From NCBI GenBank assembly GCA_027080135.1, contig JALWUJ010000104.1, positions 1 to 53,979 of the forward strand: DNA of 53,979 nt, read 5' to 3'. Source of the stretch: Flavobacteriaceae bacterium (lineage in GTDB: Bacteria; Bacteroidota; Bacteroidia; Flavobacteriales; Flavobacteriaceae). The notes under the pieces were generated by a model, which did not search any database, was not told the origin of the DNA, and saw only the letters and a list, made by a program, of their open reading frames with translations. Below, in pieces: positions 33,602-43,743 of the stretch; position 1 is the stretch's first letter, and each line of letters starts with the position of its first letter. A program made the translations under genes and the position numbers.

Positions 33602-33898
33602 ATGGAGCAATTGCAAAGTTTTTTTCCACTTATCCTTTTATTTATGGTAATTTATCTTTTTATGATAAGACCACAAATGAAGAGAAGTAAACAAGAAAAA
33701 AAGTTTTCTAGTGAATTAAAAAAAGGAGATAAAATTATAACCATTGGTGGTATTCATGCAAAAGTATTAGACATAAATAGTGATGCTACTTGTATAGTTG
33801 AAACCAGTGCTGGAAAAATGAAGATAGAGTTGTCTGCAATTTCAATGGAAAAAAGTCAGAAACTTAACGCTCCAAAAGAAGTAAAAGAAAAGAAATAG
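33602..33898 (+). CDS. yajC: Preprotein translocase subunit YajC
   Basis: A 98-residue single-span membrane protein. ATG 33602 gives the standard beginning MEQLQSFFPLILLFMVIYLFMIRP, followed by the cytoplasmic domain QEKKFSSELKKGDKIITIGGIHAKVLDI. The track's start at 33539 would overlap the DUF1573 gene and add unrelated residues. YajC associates with SecDF. It is the last gene of the nusB cluster and is followed by a strong terminator shared with pepT. Confidence 0.95.
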   Translation: MEQLQSFFPLILLFMVIYLFMIRPQMKRSKQEKKFSSELKKGDKIITIGGIHAKVLDINSDATCIVETSAGKMKIELSAISMEKSQKLNAPKEVKEKK

Positions 33899-33920
33899 TT
33901 GTTAAATTATTTCTAAAATA

Positions 33921-33954
33921 AAAATGCCTTCAAAAATTAATTTGAAGGCATTTT
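33921..33954. terminator. Bidirectional terminator between yajC and pepT
   Basis: AAAATGCCTTCAAA and TTTGAAGGCATTTT form a perfect 14-base stem with a 6-base loop and A/T flanks on both sides, placed between the convergent yajC and pepT genes. Confidence 0.88.
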
Positions 33955-33975
33955 TATTACTACTTAATTGGCAAA

Positions 33976-35211
33976 TTAGTTTGCAACTAATTTTGCAATA
34001 TTTACTATTACTTCAATTGCTTTTTGCATACTTTCTACAGGGACATATTCATACCTACCATGAAAATTATGTCCTCCTGCAAAAATGTTAGGACAAGGTA
34101 AGCCCATATAACTTAATTGCGAACCATCTGTTCCACCCCTAATAGGTTTTACAATAGGTTTAATTCCCGCTTGTACCATAGCTTTTTCCGCAATTTCAAC
34201 AATATGCATTACTGGTTCAATTTTTTCTCGCATATTAAAATATTGGTCTTTTATTTCAACAGAAATTACACCTTCTCCAAATTGTGAATTTAATTCTTTA
34301 GCTAATTTACTAATTACCTCTTTTCTTGCTTCAAAATGATTACGGTCATGGTCCCTAATTATATATTGCAACCTGGTTTCTTCAACAGCACCATTCATAT
34401 TGTGTAAATGAAAAAATCCTTCTCTACCCTCAGTATGTTCAGGAGTTTCCATTTTTGGGAGCGAATTAATAAACTGAGTAGCAATGTACATACTGTTAAT
34501 CAATTTACCTTTAGCATATCCAGGATGAACAATTTTTCCTTTAATAGTAACCACAGCACCAGCAGCATTAAAATTTTCGTATTCTAATTCTCCTACTTGA
34601 CTACCATCCATAGTATAAGCCCAATCAGCACCAAATTCTTTTACATTAAATTTATGAGCACCACGTCCAATTTCTTCATCTGGAGTAAAACCTACTTTAA
34701 TGGTTCCGTGTTTTATTTCAGGATGATTAATAAGGTATTCCATAGCTGAAATTATTTCGGCAACACCAGCTTTGTCATCGGCACCTAGAAGAGTGGTTCC
34801 ATCTGTAGTTATTAAGGTTTGTCCTTTGTACATTAAAAGGTCTTCAAAGTATGAAGGAGATAAAATAATATTCTCTTTTTTGTTTAAAACAATGTCTTTA
34901 CCATCATAATTTTCAATAATTTGTGGTTTTACATCAGCTCCTGTAAAATCTGGAGACGTATCAAAATGAGATATAAATCCGATAACAGGTATATTTCTAT
35001 CGTTAATGTTGCTAGGGAGTGTTGCAATAATGTAGGAATTTTCGTCAATCTGTACATCATGCATTCCAATTTCTTTTAATTCTGTTACCAATTTATTGGC
35101 TAAATCCCACTGTTTTTTTGTACTTGGAGTGCTATCGCTATTCGGGTCACTTTCCGTGTCAACCTTTACGTAGCTTGTAAAACGGTCTATTAATCTTTTT
35201 TTATTTATCAT
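33976..35211 (-). CDS. pepT: Peptidase T (tripeptidase, M20B)
   Basis: A 411-residue cytoplasmic tripeptidase. Two-zinc ligands are visible in [37 protein letters not shown] and YTMDGS, and in the terminal [27 protein letters not shown]. Length agrees with E. coli PepT. The start is ATG 35211 ([11 protein letters not shown]); the track's TTG at 35229 is the last three bases of its -7 box TACCTTTG. It is divergent from the TonB receptor gene. Confidence 0.96.
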   Translation of the reverse strand: MINKKRLIDRFTSYVKVDTESDPNSDSTPSTKKQWDLANKLVTELKEIGMHDVQIDENSYIIATLPSNINDRNIPVIGFISHFDTSPDFTGADVKPQIIENYDGKDIVLNKKENIILSPSYFEDLLMYKGQTLITTDGTTLLGADDKAGVAEIISAMEYLINHPEIKHGTIKVGFTPDEEIGRGAHKFNVKEFGADWAYTMDGSQVGELEYENFNAAGAVVTIKGKIVHPGYAKGKLINSMYIATQFINSLPKMETPEHTEGREGFFHLHNMNGAVEETRLQYIIRDHDRNHFEARKEVISKLAKELNSQFGEGVISVEIKDQYFNMREKIEPVMHIVEIAEKAMVQAGIKPIVKPIRGGTDGSQLSYMGLPCPNIFAGGHNFHGRYEYVPVESMQKAIEVIVNIAKLVAN

Positions 35212-35226
35212 GAAAATTATTTTTTT

Positions 35227-35234
35227 CAAAGGTA
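35227..35234 (-). promoter_or_regulatory. pepT -7 box
   Basis: The minus-strand TACCTTTG (plus caaaggta) fits TAnnTTTG and lies 15 bases before the pepT ATG. Confidence 0.6.
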
Positions 35235-35268
35235 CACATTTTATGTCTTAATTAATTTGCTTTTTAAG

Positions 35269-35280
35269 TATGCATGCATA
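35269..35280. promoter_or_regulatory. Perfect 12-base palindrome upstream of the TonB receptor
   Basis: TATGCATGCATA is fully self-complementary and lies 14 bases before a weak -7-like TATATTTA (35294-35301) of the receptor gene. It could be an operator, but one short palindrome is weak evidence. Confidence 0.35.
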
Positions 35281-35324
35281 ATAAAAATAACGTTATATTT
35301 ACGTAAATTTTAAAAACAAACTTT

Positions 35325-38174
35325 ATGAAACAAAAAAACTTTTTAATTTTAGTATTTGCACTATTGGTATCTTCTTATTCCATAGCGCAACAAGTAAGCG
35401 GTAAAATTACCGATGAGAACTCAGAACCACTATTAGGTGTGAGTATTATTGTAAAAGGAACCTCTACAGGTGCCGTTACTGATTTTGATGGAAATTATAC
35501 TATCGAAGCCAATAATGGTGACACTTTAATGTTTTCTTATGTAGGTTTTGAAACTCAAGAACTCGTAGTTACAGGTTCTACTCTGGATGTTGTAATGGTA
35601 ACTGGTGTGGAGTTAGACCAAATTATTTTGGTGGGTACACGTAACCCAGGAAGAACTGCATTAAATTCTGCAGTACCCGTTGACGTATTAGACGTTTCTG
35701 AAATTGCTGAAAGTTCCCCACAAATTACAGTAACAGAAATTTTAAATTATGCAGCACCTTCATTTGTGTCAAACCCTCAATCAATTTCTGATGGAACAGA
35801 TCATATTGCTCCAGCATCATTAAGAGGTTTAGGACCCGATCAGGTTTTGGTTTTAATTAATGGTAAAAGACGCCATAAAACTTCATTAATAAATGTAAAT
35901 GGAACTTTTGGTAGAGGCTCAGTTGGTACTGATTTAAATACAATTCCTGTAAACTCTATTGAACGTATAGAGGTTCTAAGAGATGGTGCAGCAGCACAAT
36001 ACGGTTCTGATGCAATCGCAGGTGTAATTAATATTGTATTAAAGAAAGCTACCAACGTTCTAGATATGAGTGTTACAACAGGTGCCAACTTTACAAGTGA
36101 AAATTATGATGATAATGTTGATGGTGAAAAATTTAACATAGGTGCTAACTACGGTTTACCTATTGGCGATGAAGGTTTTATTAACTTTACAGGAAATTTT
36201 GATTTTAGAGGTTCAACCAATAGAATGAAAGAATGGGAAGGTCAAATTTTTAACCAATACAACACTATCGAAAGAATAGCACAAGCAGATGGTTATGATA
36301 TTAGTCTTTTATTAGATGACGATGTATCAGATGTTATTAACTATGGTAACCAAGCAGGATTTAATTTAGATCCTAATGCAACAAAAGCAGAATTACAAGA
36401 TATTTTAGGAGCTGATAATACAGAAGCTGAACTTGCAGCTAGAGGTCTTGAAAGAAGAGATTTTAATATGCGTGTAGGTCAATCTGAATTAAGAGGAGGA
36501 CAATTCTTTGCTAATATGGAAATTCCTGTAAGTGAAGATTTAGTAGTATACTCTTTTGGAGGTTTAGGATTTAAAAATGGTAATGCTGCAGGTTTTTACA
36601 GGTTACCTTATCAAGCAAGAGCTTATACTCCTGCTAGAATTAATGGTTTCTTACCAGAAATTAACTCTAATATCAAAGATAAATCTATTGCAGTTGGTAT
36701 TAAAGGTGTAATTGGAGATTGGAATGTAGATTTTAGTAATACTTACGGTCACAATGAATTTAGTTATAGGATAGGTAACTCTTTAAACGCATCTTTAGGA
36801 AATTCTACTCCTTTTGAAGCAGATGCTGGTGGGTTTGGATCTGGAGAAAACTCTACAAATCTTGATTTTTCAAGATATTTTGAGGACACCATGGCTGGTT
36901 TAAACGTAGCATTTGGAGCAGAATATAGAGTTGAAAATTACAATATTTTTGCAGGAGAAGAAGCTTCTTATGCACAATACAATACAGATGGTAATGTACA
37001 TGATCCAACCGATCCTAACTCTGTAGTACCAACAGATTTCTTTGGAAACAACAGACCTGGAGGAATTCAAGTTTTTCCTGGATTTAAACCAGAAAACGAA
37101 GTTGATGCATACAGAAATTCTATTGCAGGTTATGTAGATGTGGAAGCAGATTTTACAGAATCTTTTAGAGCAACAGGAGCTGTTCGTTATGAAAACTTCT
37201 CAGATTTTGGAGGTACACTTAACGGAAAATTATCTTTCTTATTTAATATTTCAGATAATTTTAATTTACGTGGTTCGGGTCAAACAGGATTTAGAGCACC
37301 TTCATTGCAACAAATTCACTTTAACTCTACTTCAACAATATTTGTTGACGGCGTACCCAATGAAGTTGGTATTTTTCCTAACACTTCTCGTATAGCTAGA
37401 ATTTTAGGTATTGATGAGTTAAAAGAAGAAACTTCTGTAGGTGCTACTCTAGGTGCCACTGCTAAAATCCCAAATATTAACCTTAAACTTACTGTTGATG
37501 GTTATTATGTAGGAATTAAAGACAGAGTTGTATTAAGTGGACAATTTGATGATAACGGTAACCAAGAATTAGCAGATTTATTTGCTCAAGCTAATGCAAG
37601 TAGAGCAGCATTTTTTACAAACGCTGTAGATACAGATACTTATGGAGTTGATTTTGTTGCTGAACACGATATGCGTATTGGAGATAATATGAGATTAACT
37701 AATACTTTTTCATTTACTTACTCCGGAACCGAAGTAGTAGGTGTTAATATTCCTGAAGCTATTGCAAACGCTGGTTTAGAAGAAACTTTCTTTGATAGAA
37801 CAAGTAGAATTTATATCGAATCTGCAGTTCCAACAATAAAAGGTTCATTAACTAATAACTTGGCTCTTGGAGATAAATGGAATTTCTATCTTAGAAACAC
37901 TTATTTTGGTAATGTTGAAGAAGCGACAAATAATATAGACCCAGATGTAAGAAGAATTTACTACGGAAAAACCATTACAGATTTAACTGTTGGTTATAAC
38001 TTTAGTGAAGCATTCCGATTTACAATTGGTGCTAATAACATTTTAGATGTATATCCAGATAAAACTGATAAAGCTTTTAGATCTTCTGGTAGATTTGTTT
38101 ATTCAAGACGTTCAACGCAATGGGGTACAGGAGGAAGATTCTTATTTGCTAGAATGAATATTACTATTAAGTAA
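35325..38174 (+). CDS. TonB-dependent receptor with CarboxypepD_reg-like domain
   Basis: A 949-residue outer-membrane transporter. Signal peptide ends SIAQ (about residue 21). Residues 24-95 are the carboxypeptidase-regulatory-like domain ([37 protein letters not shown]). The plug (about 115-240) includes [24 protein letters not shown] and [30 protein letters not shown]. The rest is beta-barrel, ending ARMNITIK with an aromatic/Arg-rich last strand pair. No SusD-like lipoprotein follows, so a SusCD glycan pair is excluded; the barrel contents give no substrate. It has its own terminator and stands alone. Confidence 0.92.
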   Translation: MKQKNFLILVFALLVSSYSIAQQVSGKITDENSEPLLGVSIIVKGTSTGAVTDFDGNYTIEANNGDTLMFSYVGFETQELVVTGSTLDVVMVTGVELDQIILVGTRNPGRTALNSAVPVDVLDVSEIAESSPQITVTEILNYAAPSFVSNPQSISDGTDHIAPASLRGLGPDQVLVLINGKRRHKTSLINVNGTFGRGSVGTDLNTIPVNSIERIEVLRDGAAAQYGSDAIAGVINIVLKKATNVLDMSVTTGANFTSENYDDNVDGEKFNIGANYGLPIGDEGFINFTGNFDFRGSTNRMKEWEGQIFNQYNTIERIAQADGYDISLLLDDDVSDVINYGNQAGFNLDPNATKAELQDILGADNTEAELAARGLERRDFNMRVGQSELRGGQFFANMEIPVSEDLVVYSFGGLGFKNGNAAGFYRLPYQARAYTPARINGFLPEINSNIKDKSIAVGIKGVIGDWNVDFSNTYGHNEFSYRIGNSLNASLGNSTPFEADAGGFGSGENSTNLDFSRYFEDTMAGLNVAFGAEYRVENYNIFAGEEASYAQYNTDGNVHDPTDPNSVVPTDFFGNNRPGGIQVFPGFKPENEVDAYRNSIAGYVDVEADFTESFRATGAVRYENFSDFGGTLNGKLSFLFNISDNFNLRGSGQTGFRAPSLQQIHFNSTSTIFVDGVPNEVGIFPNTSRIARILGIDELKEETSVGATLGATAKIPNINLKLTVDGYYVGIKDRVVLSGQFDDNGNQELADLFAQANASRAAFFTNAVDTDTYGVDFVAEHDMRIGDNMRLTNTFSFTYSGTEVVGVNIPEAIANAGLEETFFDRTSRIYIESAVPTIKGSLTNNLALGDKWNFYLRNTYFGNVEEATNNIDPDVRRIYYGKTITDLTVGYNFSEAFRFTIGANNILDVYPDKTDKAFRSSGRFVYSRRSTQWGTGGRFLFARMNITIK

Positions 38175-38196
38175 TAAAATAATAATTGATTTTTTG

Positions 38197-38230
38197 AAGA
38201 GGTTGTCATATTTTAGACAACCTCTTTTTT
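38197..38230 (+). terminator. Intrinsic terminator of the TonB receptor gene
   Basis: AAGAGGTTGTC and GACAACCTCTT form a perfect 11-base stem with an 8-base loop, followed by a run of T. It begins 22 bases after the stop. Confidence 0.92.
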
Positions 38231-38307
38231 TATACGCAATTATAAAACGAGCATGTTAAAGCTTTTATCATCAAAGAACGATGACTAATAGCGAACAGTA
38301 TAGTTTG

Positions 38308-38326
38308 TGCCGAACTTGATTTGGTA
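38308..38326. repeat. Small hairpin repeat (TGCCGAA-CTTGA-TTTGGTA)
   Basis: A 7-base stem with two G-T pairs and a 5-base loop, in the gap before the aminotransferase gene. It has the same layout as the hairpin at 15592-15608 read from the other strand. Confidence 0.55.
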
Positions 38327-38353
38327 TGACCAACTTATAAAATTTTATAAAAC

Positions 38354-39625
38354 ATGAAAATTAACAGCAATATTAGTAAGTTAAAACCTTCTGCAACCCT
38401 TTTAATTAACGAAACAGTAAAACAATTACGGGTTGAAGGAAAAAAAGTGTATCATTTTGGATTTGGTCAATCGCCATTTCCAATCCCGAAACCAATTGTT
38501 AAAAATTTAAAGAAAAATGCTAGCTGTAATCATTATCTGCCAACTACTGGCTTACAAGAATTGAAAGTTGAAATAGCTAAATTTCTAAAGAAACATCAAA
38601 ACATTAAAACTGCATCAGAAAATATTTTCATAGGTCCAGGCTCAAAAGAATTACTTTATCAATCTATTTTAATTTTTGAAGGAACTTTTTTAATTCCAAA
38701 AGGAAGTTGGGTAAGTTATGTTCCACAAGTAAATTCGGTTGGAAAAAAGTCTGTTATTATCGAAACCTATTTTCAAGATAACTATAAACTTCAGCCCGAA
38801 GTTTTAGAAAATTATTTGAAAGACCAGAAAAACAAACAGCATGTATTAATCCTAAATTCTCCAAACAATCCTAGTGGAGCTATTTATTCCGAAAAAGAAT
38901 TAGAGAAATTAGCAGAAGTTTGCAAAAAGTATCAAATCATTGTTTTGTCCGATGAAATCTATTCGCAAGTATCTTTTAATCAAAAACAAGCACCAAGTAT
39001 TTTTAACTATTACCCAGAAAATACCATTGTATTTGGCGGTTTGAGTAAAGTTTTTTCAGCAGGAGGTTATCGTTTGGGATTTATGGTAATTCCCGAAAAT
39101 TTAAAAAAATTGCACACCGTTTATCAATCTCTTTTTAGTGAAACTTTTAGTGCCGTTACAGCTCCCATACAATATGCTGCTATAGAAGCATACACTTTTA
39201 AAAAGGAAGTTAAAAAACCTATAAAAGCTGCTGTAAAAATTTTAGAATCCGTTGGAAATCTAGTCTATGATGAATTATCAAATGCTGGAATAAATTGCAC
39301 TCAGCCCCAAGGAGGTTTTTATATGTTAATTAGTTTCGATTTGTTTAAAGATGAATTGAAAAAAATAAACATCACTACTTCTACGCAATTAGCTAACTAT
39401 ATTTTAAATGAATATCAAGTAGCATTATTACCAGGGATTGATTTTTATTTTAAAGAAGATGAATTGGTTTTTAGATTGGCTTATGTAGATTTTAATGGAA
39501 AAAAGGCGTTAAAAAAATATAATAATTATAAAGGAAAATTAAATGATACCTTTGCAAAATCTATTGCTCCAAATGTAGTTACAGGAATTAAAAAATTAAC
39601 AGAATTTGTAAACTCTTTAAAATAG
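38354..39625 (+). CDS. Class I/II PLP-dependent aminotransferase
   Basis: A 423-residue fold-type I aminotransferase, cytoplasmic. The start of the domain is FGFGQSPFPIPKPI, the substrate-region motif NSPNNPSGAIY and the cofactor motif VLSDEIYSQVSF are present, and the PLP-binding Lys is in FGGLSKVFSAGGYRLGF. The most similar groups are aspartate/aromatic aminotransferases, but the N-terminal part lacks features to choose among them, so the amino acid is not assigned. An extra C-terminal piece (about 390-423) is longer than usual. pyrD follows after 12 bases. Confidence 0.85.
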   Translation: MKINSNISKLKPSATLLINETVKQLRVEGKKVYHFGFGQSPFPIPKPIVKNLKKNASCNHYLPTTGLQELKVEIAKFLKKHQNIKTASENIFIGPGSKELLYQSILIFEGTFLIPKGSWVSYVPQVNSVGKKSVIIETYFQDNYKLQPEVLENYLKDQKNKQHVLILNSPNNPSGAIYSEKELEKLAEVCKKYQIIVLSDEIYSQVSFNQKQAPSIFNYYPENTIVFGGLSKVFSAGGYRLGFMVIPENLKKLHTVYQSLFSETFSAVTAPIQYAAIEAYTFKKEVKKPIKAAVKILESVGNLVYDELSNAGINCTQPQGGFYMLISFDLFKDELKKINITTSTQLANYILNEYQVALLPGIDFYFKEDELVFRLAYVDFNGKKALKKYNNYKGKLNDTFAKSIAPNVVTGIKKLTEFVNSLK

Positions 39626-39637
39626 TACGCTGTAAGA

Positions 39638-40666
39638 ATGTATAAGCTTTTTATAAGACCCTTTTTATTTATCTTCGACCCAGAAAAAGTACATGAGTTT
39701 ACTTTTTCAGTTATTCGAGTTTTAACAAAAATTGGATTCGGAGGAATATTTAGAAGTTTATATCAAATTAAAAACCCAAAATTAGAACGAGAAGTTTTCG
39801 GAATTAAATTTCCAAATCCTGTAGGACTAGCTGCAGGATTCGATAAAAATGCAGTCTTGTTTAAAGAACTTTCCAACTTTGGTTTCGGTTTTATTGAAAT
39901 AGGAACAGTAACTCCAAAAGGACAAATTGGTAACCCTAAAAAAAGACTGTTCCGATTAAAAGAAGATCAAGCTATTATTAATAGAATGGGCTTTAATAAC
40001 GAAGGCGTTTTAGCTGCGGTTGAAAAATTAAAGAAACGGTCACTGAGCGAAGCTAAAGTAATCATTGGTGGAAATATTGGTAAAAACACTCAAACTCTTC
40101 CCGAAAATTACACCCAAGATTATATTGAATGTTTTAATGAACTACATCCTTATGTAGATTATTTTGTATTAAATGTAAGTTGCCCAAATGTTTCAAGTCA
40201 CGCCAAGTTAAATGACAAAGATTATTTGGAAGAATTAATTTCAGAAGTGCAAAAGAGAAACCAAACTTTTGAAAAGCAGAAGCCTATTCTTTTAAAAATA
40301 GCTCCCGATTTAAATAAGCTTCAATTAGATGAAATTATAGAATTGGTTGAAACCACCAAAATAAATGGTATTATAGCTTCTAATACTTCGGTAACAAGAG
40401 ATAATTTAATTTCAGAAAACAAAAAAGAAATGGGAGGATTAAGTGGAAAACCCGTATCTGATAAATCTACTCAAGTTATTCGTTATCTTCATACAAATAG
40501 TAAGGGAGCCTTTCCAATTATTGGAGTGGGAGGAATTCATTCAGAAAAAGATGCACTCGAAAAATTGGAAGCAGGAGCAAGTTTGGTGCAAATTTTTACA
40601 GGTTTTATTTATGAAGGACCTGGATTAATTAAACGCATCAATAAAGCAATATTGCAAAATGATTGA
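39638..40666 (+). CDS. pyrD: Dihydroorotate dehydrogenase (quinone type, class 2)
   Basis: A 342-residue membrane-associated FMN enzyme of pyrimidine synthesis. The N-terminal helix ([25 protein letters not shown]) is that of class 2 enzymes. FMN and substrate residues are in [49 protein letters not shown] and [31 protein letters not shown]. Residues 135-139 or so (RSLSEA) interrupt the stretch between LKK and [11 protein letters not shown]; homologues as I remember have no such insert, and the DNA matches a dispersed repeat. It overlaps the next gene by 8 bases. Confidence 0.94.
   Translation: MYKLFIRPFLFIFDPEKVHEFTFSVIRVLTKIGFGGIFRSLYQIKNPKLEREVFGIKFPNPVGLAAGFDKNAVLFKELSNFGFGFIEIGTVTPKGQIGNPKKRLFRLKEDQAIINRMGFNNEGVLAAVEKLKKRSLSEAKVIIGGNIGKNTQTLPENYTQDYIECFNELHPYVDYFVLNVSCPNVSSHAKLNDKDYLEELISEVQKRNQTFEKQKPILLKIAPDLNKLQLDEIIELVETTKINGIIASNTSVTRDNLISENKKEMGGLSGKPVSDKSTQVIRYLHTNSKGAFPIIGVGGIHSEKDALEKLEAGASLVQIFTGFIYEGPGLIKRINKAILQND
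40038..40060 (+). repeat. Dispersed GGTCACTGAGCGAAG repeat inside pyrD
   Basis: The first 15 bases are identical to the intergenic copy at 15536; overall 19 of 23 bases match. In the pyrD frame it gives RSLSEAKV, parallel to RSLSGAEV in bshC. Confidence 0.6.
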
Positions 40667-41273
40667 AAACCTTCTGTCCTTTTCAATAGCCACTCTTTTT
40701 CTAGCAATGGCTCCAGGTCCCGATAATATTTATGTCATTACTCAATCTTTAACCAACGGAACCAAAAGCGGGATTGCAACAACAGCTGGTTTAATTAGTG
40801 GCTGTATCGTGCACACCACTTTGTTGGCATTTGGACTTTCGGCAATTATCACTACTTCTGAATCCCTTTTTTATGGAATTAAAGTTTTAGGAGCATTGTA
40901 TTTATTTTATTTGGCTTATAAAGTTTTTTTAAGTGATAGTAAGATTTCGTTAAGTGAGAATGCTCCAAAAAAATCAAATATTCAACTTTTTAAACAAGGG
41001 GTTATTATGAATGTTATTAACCCAAAAGTGATGATTTTCTTTTTAGCTTTCTTTCCAGGGTTTCTTTGGGATAAATCTGGAAATACTGTAATTCAATTTT
41101 ACATTTTAGGAATTACATTTATGATTGTTTCCCTTATGGTTTTTAGTTCTTTGGCACTATTATCGGGTACAATTTCTTCTTATTTATTAAAACATAAATC
41201 AACAGGAGCTGTTTTAAAATGGCTTCAAATAATTGTATTTGTGGGGATTGCTGTATTTATTTTAATCCCATAA
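40659..41273 (+). CDS. LysE/RhtB family amino acid exporter
   Basis: A 204-residue inner-membrane protein with about six helices. The family start [35 protein letters not shown] is clear, followed by [16 protein letters not shown] and [18 protein letters not shown]. RhtB-type members export neutral or basic amino acids or their derivatives; which one cannot be told. The start ATG 40659 overlaps pyrD by 8 bases, so it is likely co-translated with it, though a functional link is not obvious. Confidence 0.9.
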   Translation: MIENLLSFSIATLFLAMAPGPDNIYVITQSLTNGTKSGIATTAGLISGCIVHTTLLAFGLSAIITTSESLFYGIKVLGALYLFYLAYKVFLSDSKISLSENAPKKSNIQLFKQGVIMNVINPKVMIFFLAFFPGFLWDKSGNTVIQFYILGITFMIVSLMVFSSLALLSGTISSYLLKHKSTGAVLKWLQIIVFVGIAVFILIP

Positions 41274-41334
41274 TTCTTTAATATTTTTACATTAATACTT
41301 AATTATTCCACTTCGATAAAACAATTAGAATGAT

Positions 41335-41342
41335 TACCTTTG
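41335..41342 (+). promoter_or_regulatory. HMG-CoA lyase -7 box, adjacent to GTG start
   Basis: TACCTTTG at 41335-41342 fits TAnnTTTG. The GTG start codon at 41347 lies where transcription would begin, so the message would be leaderless. Confidence 0.5.
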
Positions 41343-41346
41343 AAGA

Positions 41347-42210
41347 GTGCAAAAAGTAAAGATAATAGAGTGCCCAAGAGATGCGATGCAAGGAATTCGG
41401 GATTGGATTCCAACGCAAAAAAAGGTACAATATATTCAGTCATTATTACGCTGTGGTTTTAATACTATTGACTTCGGAAGTTTTGTTTCACCTAAGGCAA
41501 TTCCGCAAATGAAAGATACTGCTAAGGTGCTTTCACAATTAGATTTATCTACGACAGAAAGTAAACTTTTAGCTATTATTGCCAATGTTCGTGGAGCACA
41601 AGATGCAGTACAGCATAAAGAAATTCAGTATTTAGGCTATCCGTTTTCTATTTCTGAAAACTTTCAGATGCGAAATACCCACAAAACAATTGCACAATCT
41701 TTAGAGACATTACAAGAAATTTTAAACTTGGCAGATGCTTCAAATAAAGAAGTAGTTGCTTATCTTTCTATGGGCTTTGGAAATCCCTATGGCGATCCTT
41801 GGAATGTGGAAATAGTAGGAGCGTGGACGGAAAAATTAGCCAATATGGGAGTGAAAATCCTATCATTAAGTGATACCGTTGGAACTTCAACTCCAGAAAT
41901 TATAAGTTATTTGTTTTCTGAATTAATCCCTAAATATCCCAACATCGAATTCGGTGCCCATTTACACACCACATCTACCAAATGGCACGAAAAAGTGGAA
42001 GCAGCATACCAAGCAGGTTGCCGAAGATTTGACGGAGCCATTCAAGGCTTTGGAGGCTGCCCAATGGCAAAAGATGAACTTACTGGAAATATGCCAACCG
42101 AGAAAATGTTAAGCTATTTTACTACCCATAAAATAGAGTCAAACATCAATCCAATGTCTTTTGAAAGTGCTCATAACGAAGCCACCAAAATATTTACAAA
42201 ATATCATTAA
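41347..42210 (+). CDS. Hydroxymethylglutaryl-CoA lyase
   Basis: A 287-residue TIM-barrel lyase that splits HMG-CoA into acetyl-CoA and acetoacetate, the last step of leucine breakdown. KIIECPRDAMQGIRDWIPT carries the catalytic Arg/Asp, LSLSDTVGTSTPE and GAHLHTTSTKWHEKVEAAYQAGC the metal ligands, and GFGGCPMAKDELTGNMPTE the active-site Cys. Length is normal. The GTG start is supported because the protein then begins VKIIECPRDAMQG as in homologues. The next gene follows after 15 bases. Confidence 0.92.
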   Translation: MQKVKIIECPRDAMQGIRDWIPTQKKVQYIQSLLRCGFNTIDFGSFVSPKAIPQMKDTAKVLSQLDLSTTESKLLAIIANVRGAQDAVQHKEIQYLGYPFSISENFQMRNTHKTIAQSLETLQEILNLADASNKEVVAYLSMGFGNPYGDPWNVEIVGAWTEKLANMGVKILSLSDTVGTSTPEIISYLFSELIPKYPNIEFGAHLHTTSTKWHEKVEAAYQAGCRRFDGAIQGFGGCPMAKDELTGNMPTEKMLSYFTTHKIESNINPMSFESAHNEATKIFTKYH

Positions 42211-42225
42211 ACAGAATATTATAAA

Positions 42226-43740
42226 ATGAAAAAATTACTTTCCTTACTTGTTTTTACTACCTTATTAATTAGCTGTAAAGAAAATCCCGAAGACAATATC
42301 ATTACCTTTAAATTTCTTCAAGTAAACGATGTGTATGAAATTGAAGCTTTGGATGGCGGTAAATTTGGAGGAATGGCTCGTGTAGCATACGTTCGAGATT
42401 CCATTAAAAAACAAAACCCAAATACCTATTTGTTTATGGCAGGTGATTTTTTAAATCCTTCCCTTTTAGGAACCCTAAAAATAAAAGGAGAACGAGTTTA
42501 CGGAAAACATATGATAGATGTAATGAATGCAATGAATTTTGATTTGGTAACCTTTGGAAACCATGAATTTGATTTAAAAGACAAATACCTCCAAAAACGC
42601 TTGAATGAATCTAATTTTCAATGGATGTCGTCGAATGTACTTCATAAAATAGATGGAAAAAATATTCCGTTTACCGTTCAGAAAGAAAAAGATACAGTTG
42701 ATATTCCGACAAGTTTTACATTTCATATAAAAAACAAAAAGGGGAAAGAGGTAAAAATAGGTTTTGTGGGTTCTACCATTCCTTCAAATCCGGTGAAATA
42801 TGTTGATTATGGCGATATGTATAAAGATGTGGTTACTGCCTATAATGAAATTAAAGAACAGGTAGATGTAGTGATGGGATTTACACATTTAGAAATTGAA
42901 CAAGATAAAGAATTGGTTAAGCAAATACCAGAAATACCTTTTGTGATGGGAGGTCACGAACATGATTTTATGTTGGTAACCGAAGGAAATTCGGTAATTG
43001 CAAAAGCTGATGCCAATGCAAAAACCATGTACATTCATACCTTTACTTATAATGTAAAAACTAAAGAATTAACTCGAGAGTCAGAGTTAGTTTTTTTGGA
43101 TGAAAAAATACCTTTTGAACCTAAAGTGGATAAAGTTGTAAAAAAATGGGTTGCCATTCAAGATTCAAAAATTACCGATGTAATTGATGATCCGTATGAA
43201 TTAATTTACAAAACAGCCAATCCGTTAGACGGAACTGATAGTGCCAACAGAAGCATACAAACCGATTTGGGTGATATCATCACCGAAGCTATGGCTTGGT
43301 CTTTCGATAATAAAGTAGATGGAGCTTTGGTAAACGGAGGCTCAATAAGAATAGACGATATGTTGCCCAAGGAAATAGAAAGTATGGATATTTTTAGAGT
43401 ATTACCTTTTGGAGGGGGAGTTTTAAAAGTAGATTTAAAAGGAAAATTATTAAAAGAAGTGTTGGATTACGGAAAATCTAAAAGAGGAAAGGGAGCTTAT
43501 TTGCAACGTTATAATATTACGGAAGGAAAAAAAGGAGAGTGGTTAATAGGTGGAAAGAAAATACGGGATTTAAAAACCTATTCGATTGCTTTTAGTGATT
43601 ATCTGATGAAAGGATATGACATTCCTTTTTTAAATCCAGATAATAAAGGAGTAAAAAGCATTTATAATCCTACTGAAGTTGAACACGCTTACGATATAAG
43701 AAAAGCAATTATAATGTATTTAAAGTCTAAGAACCAATAG
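42226..43740 (+). CDS. Bifunctional metallophosphatase/5'-nucleotidase lipoprotein
   Basis: A 504-residue lipoprotein (signal FTTLLISC, Cys about 17). The N-terminal metallophosphatase has the dinuclear metal motifs QVNDVYEIEAL, AGDFLNPS, FGNHEFDLK, GFTHLE and GGHEHDFML. The C-terminal 5'-nucleotidase domain has GALVNGGSIRIDDMLPKEIESMDIFRVLPFGG, which binds the nucleoside. It should hydrolyse nucleotides on the periplasmic or outer surface, salvaging phosphate and nucleosides. In several Bacteroidetes the two domains are split into two genes; here they are fused. It follows the HMG-CoA lyase gene by 15 bases and the haem-domain gene follows after 3. Confidence 0.9.
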   Translation: MKKLLSLLVFTTLLISCKENPEDNIITFKFLQVNDVYEIEALDGGKFGGMARVAYVRDSIKKQNPNTYLFMAGDFLNPSLLGTLKIKGERVYGKHMIDVMNAMNFDLVTFGNHEFDLKDKYLQKRLNESNFQWMSSNVLHKIDGKNIPFTVQKEKDTVDIPTSFTFHIKNKKGKEVKIGFVGSTIPSNPVKYVDYGDMYKDVVTAYNEIKEQVDVVMGFTHLEIEQDKELVKQIPEIPFVMGGHEHDFMLVTEGNSVIAKADANAKTMYIHTFTYNVKTKELTRESELVFLDEKIPFEPKVDKVVKKWVAIQDSKITDVIDDPYELIYKTANPLDGTDSANRSIQTDLGDIITEAMAWSFDNKVDGALVNGGSIRIDDMLPKEIESMDIFRVLPFGGGVLKVDLKGKLLKEVLDYGKSKRGKGAYLQRYNITEGKKGEWLIGGKKIRDLKTYSIAFSDYLMKGYDIPFLNPDNKGVKSIYNPTEVEHAYDIRKAIIMYLKSKNQ

Positions 43741-43743
43741 TAA

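Noticed and set aside
35229-35229. TTG start of pepT in the ORF track
   Set aside because: The three bases belong to the -7 box TACCTTTG; ATG 35211 gives the usual PepT length.
35325-38174. SusCD polysaccharide-utilisation system
   Set aside because: No SusD-like lipoprotein, glycosidase or regulator follows the TonB receptor.
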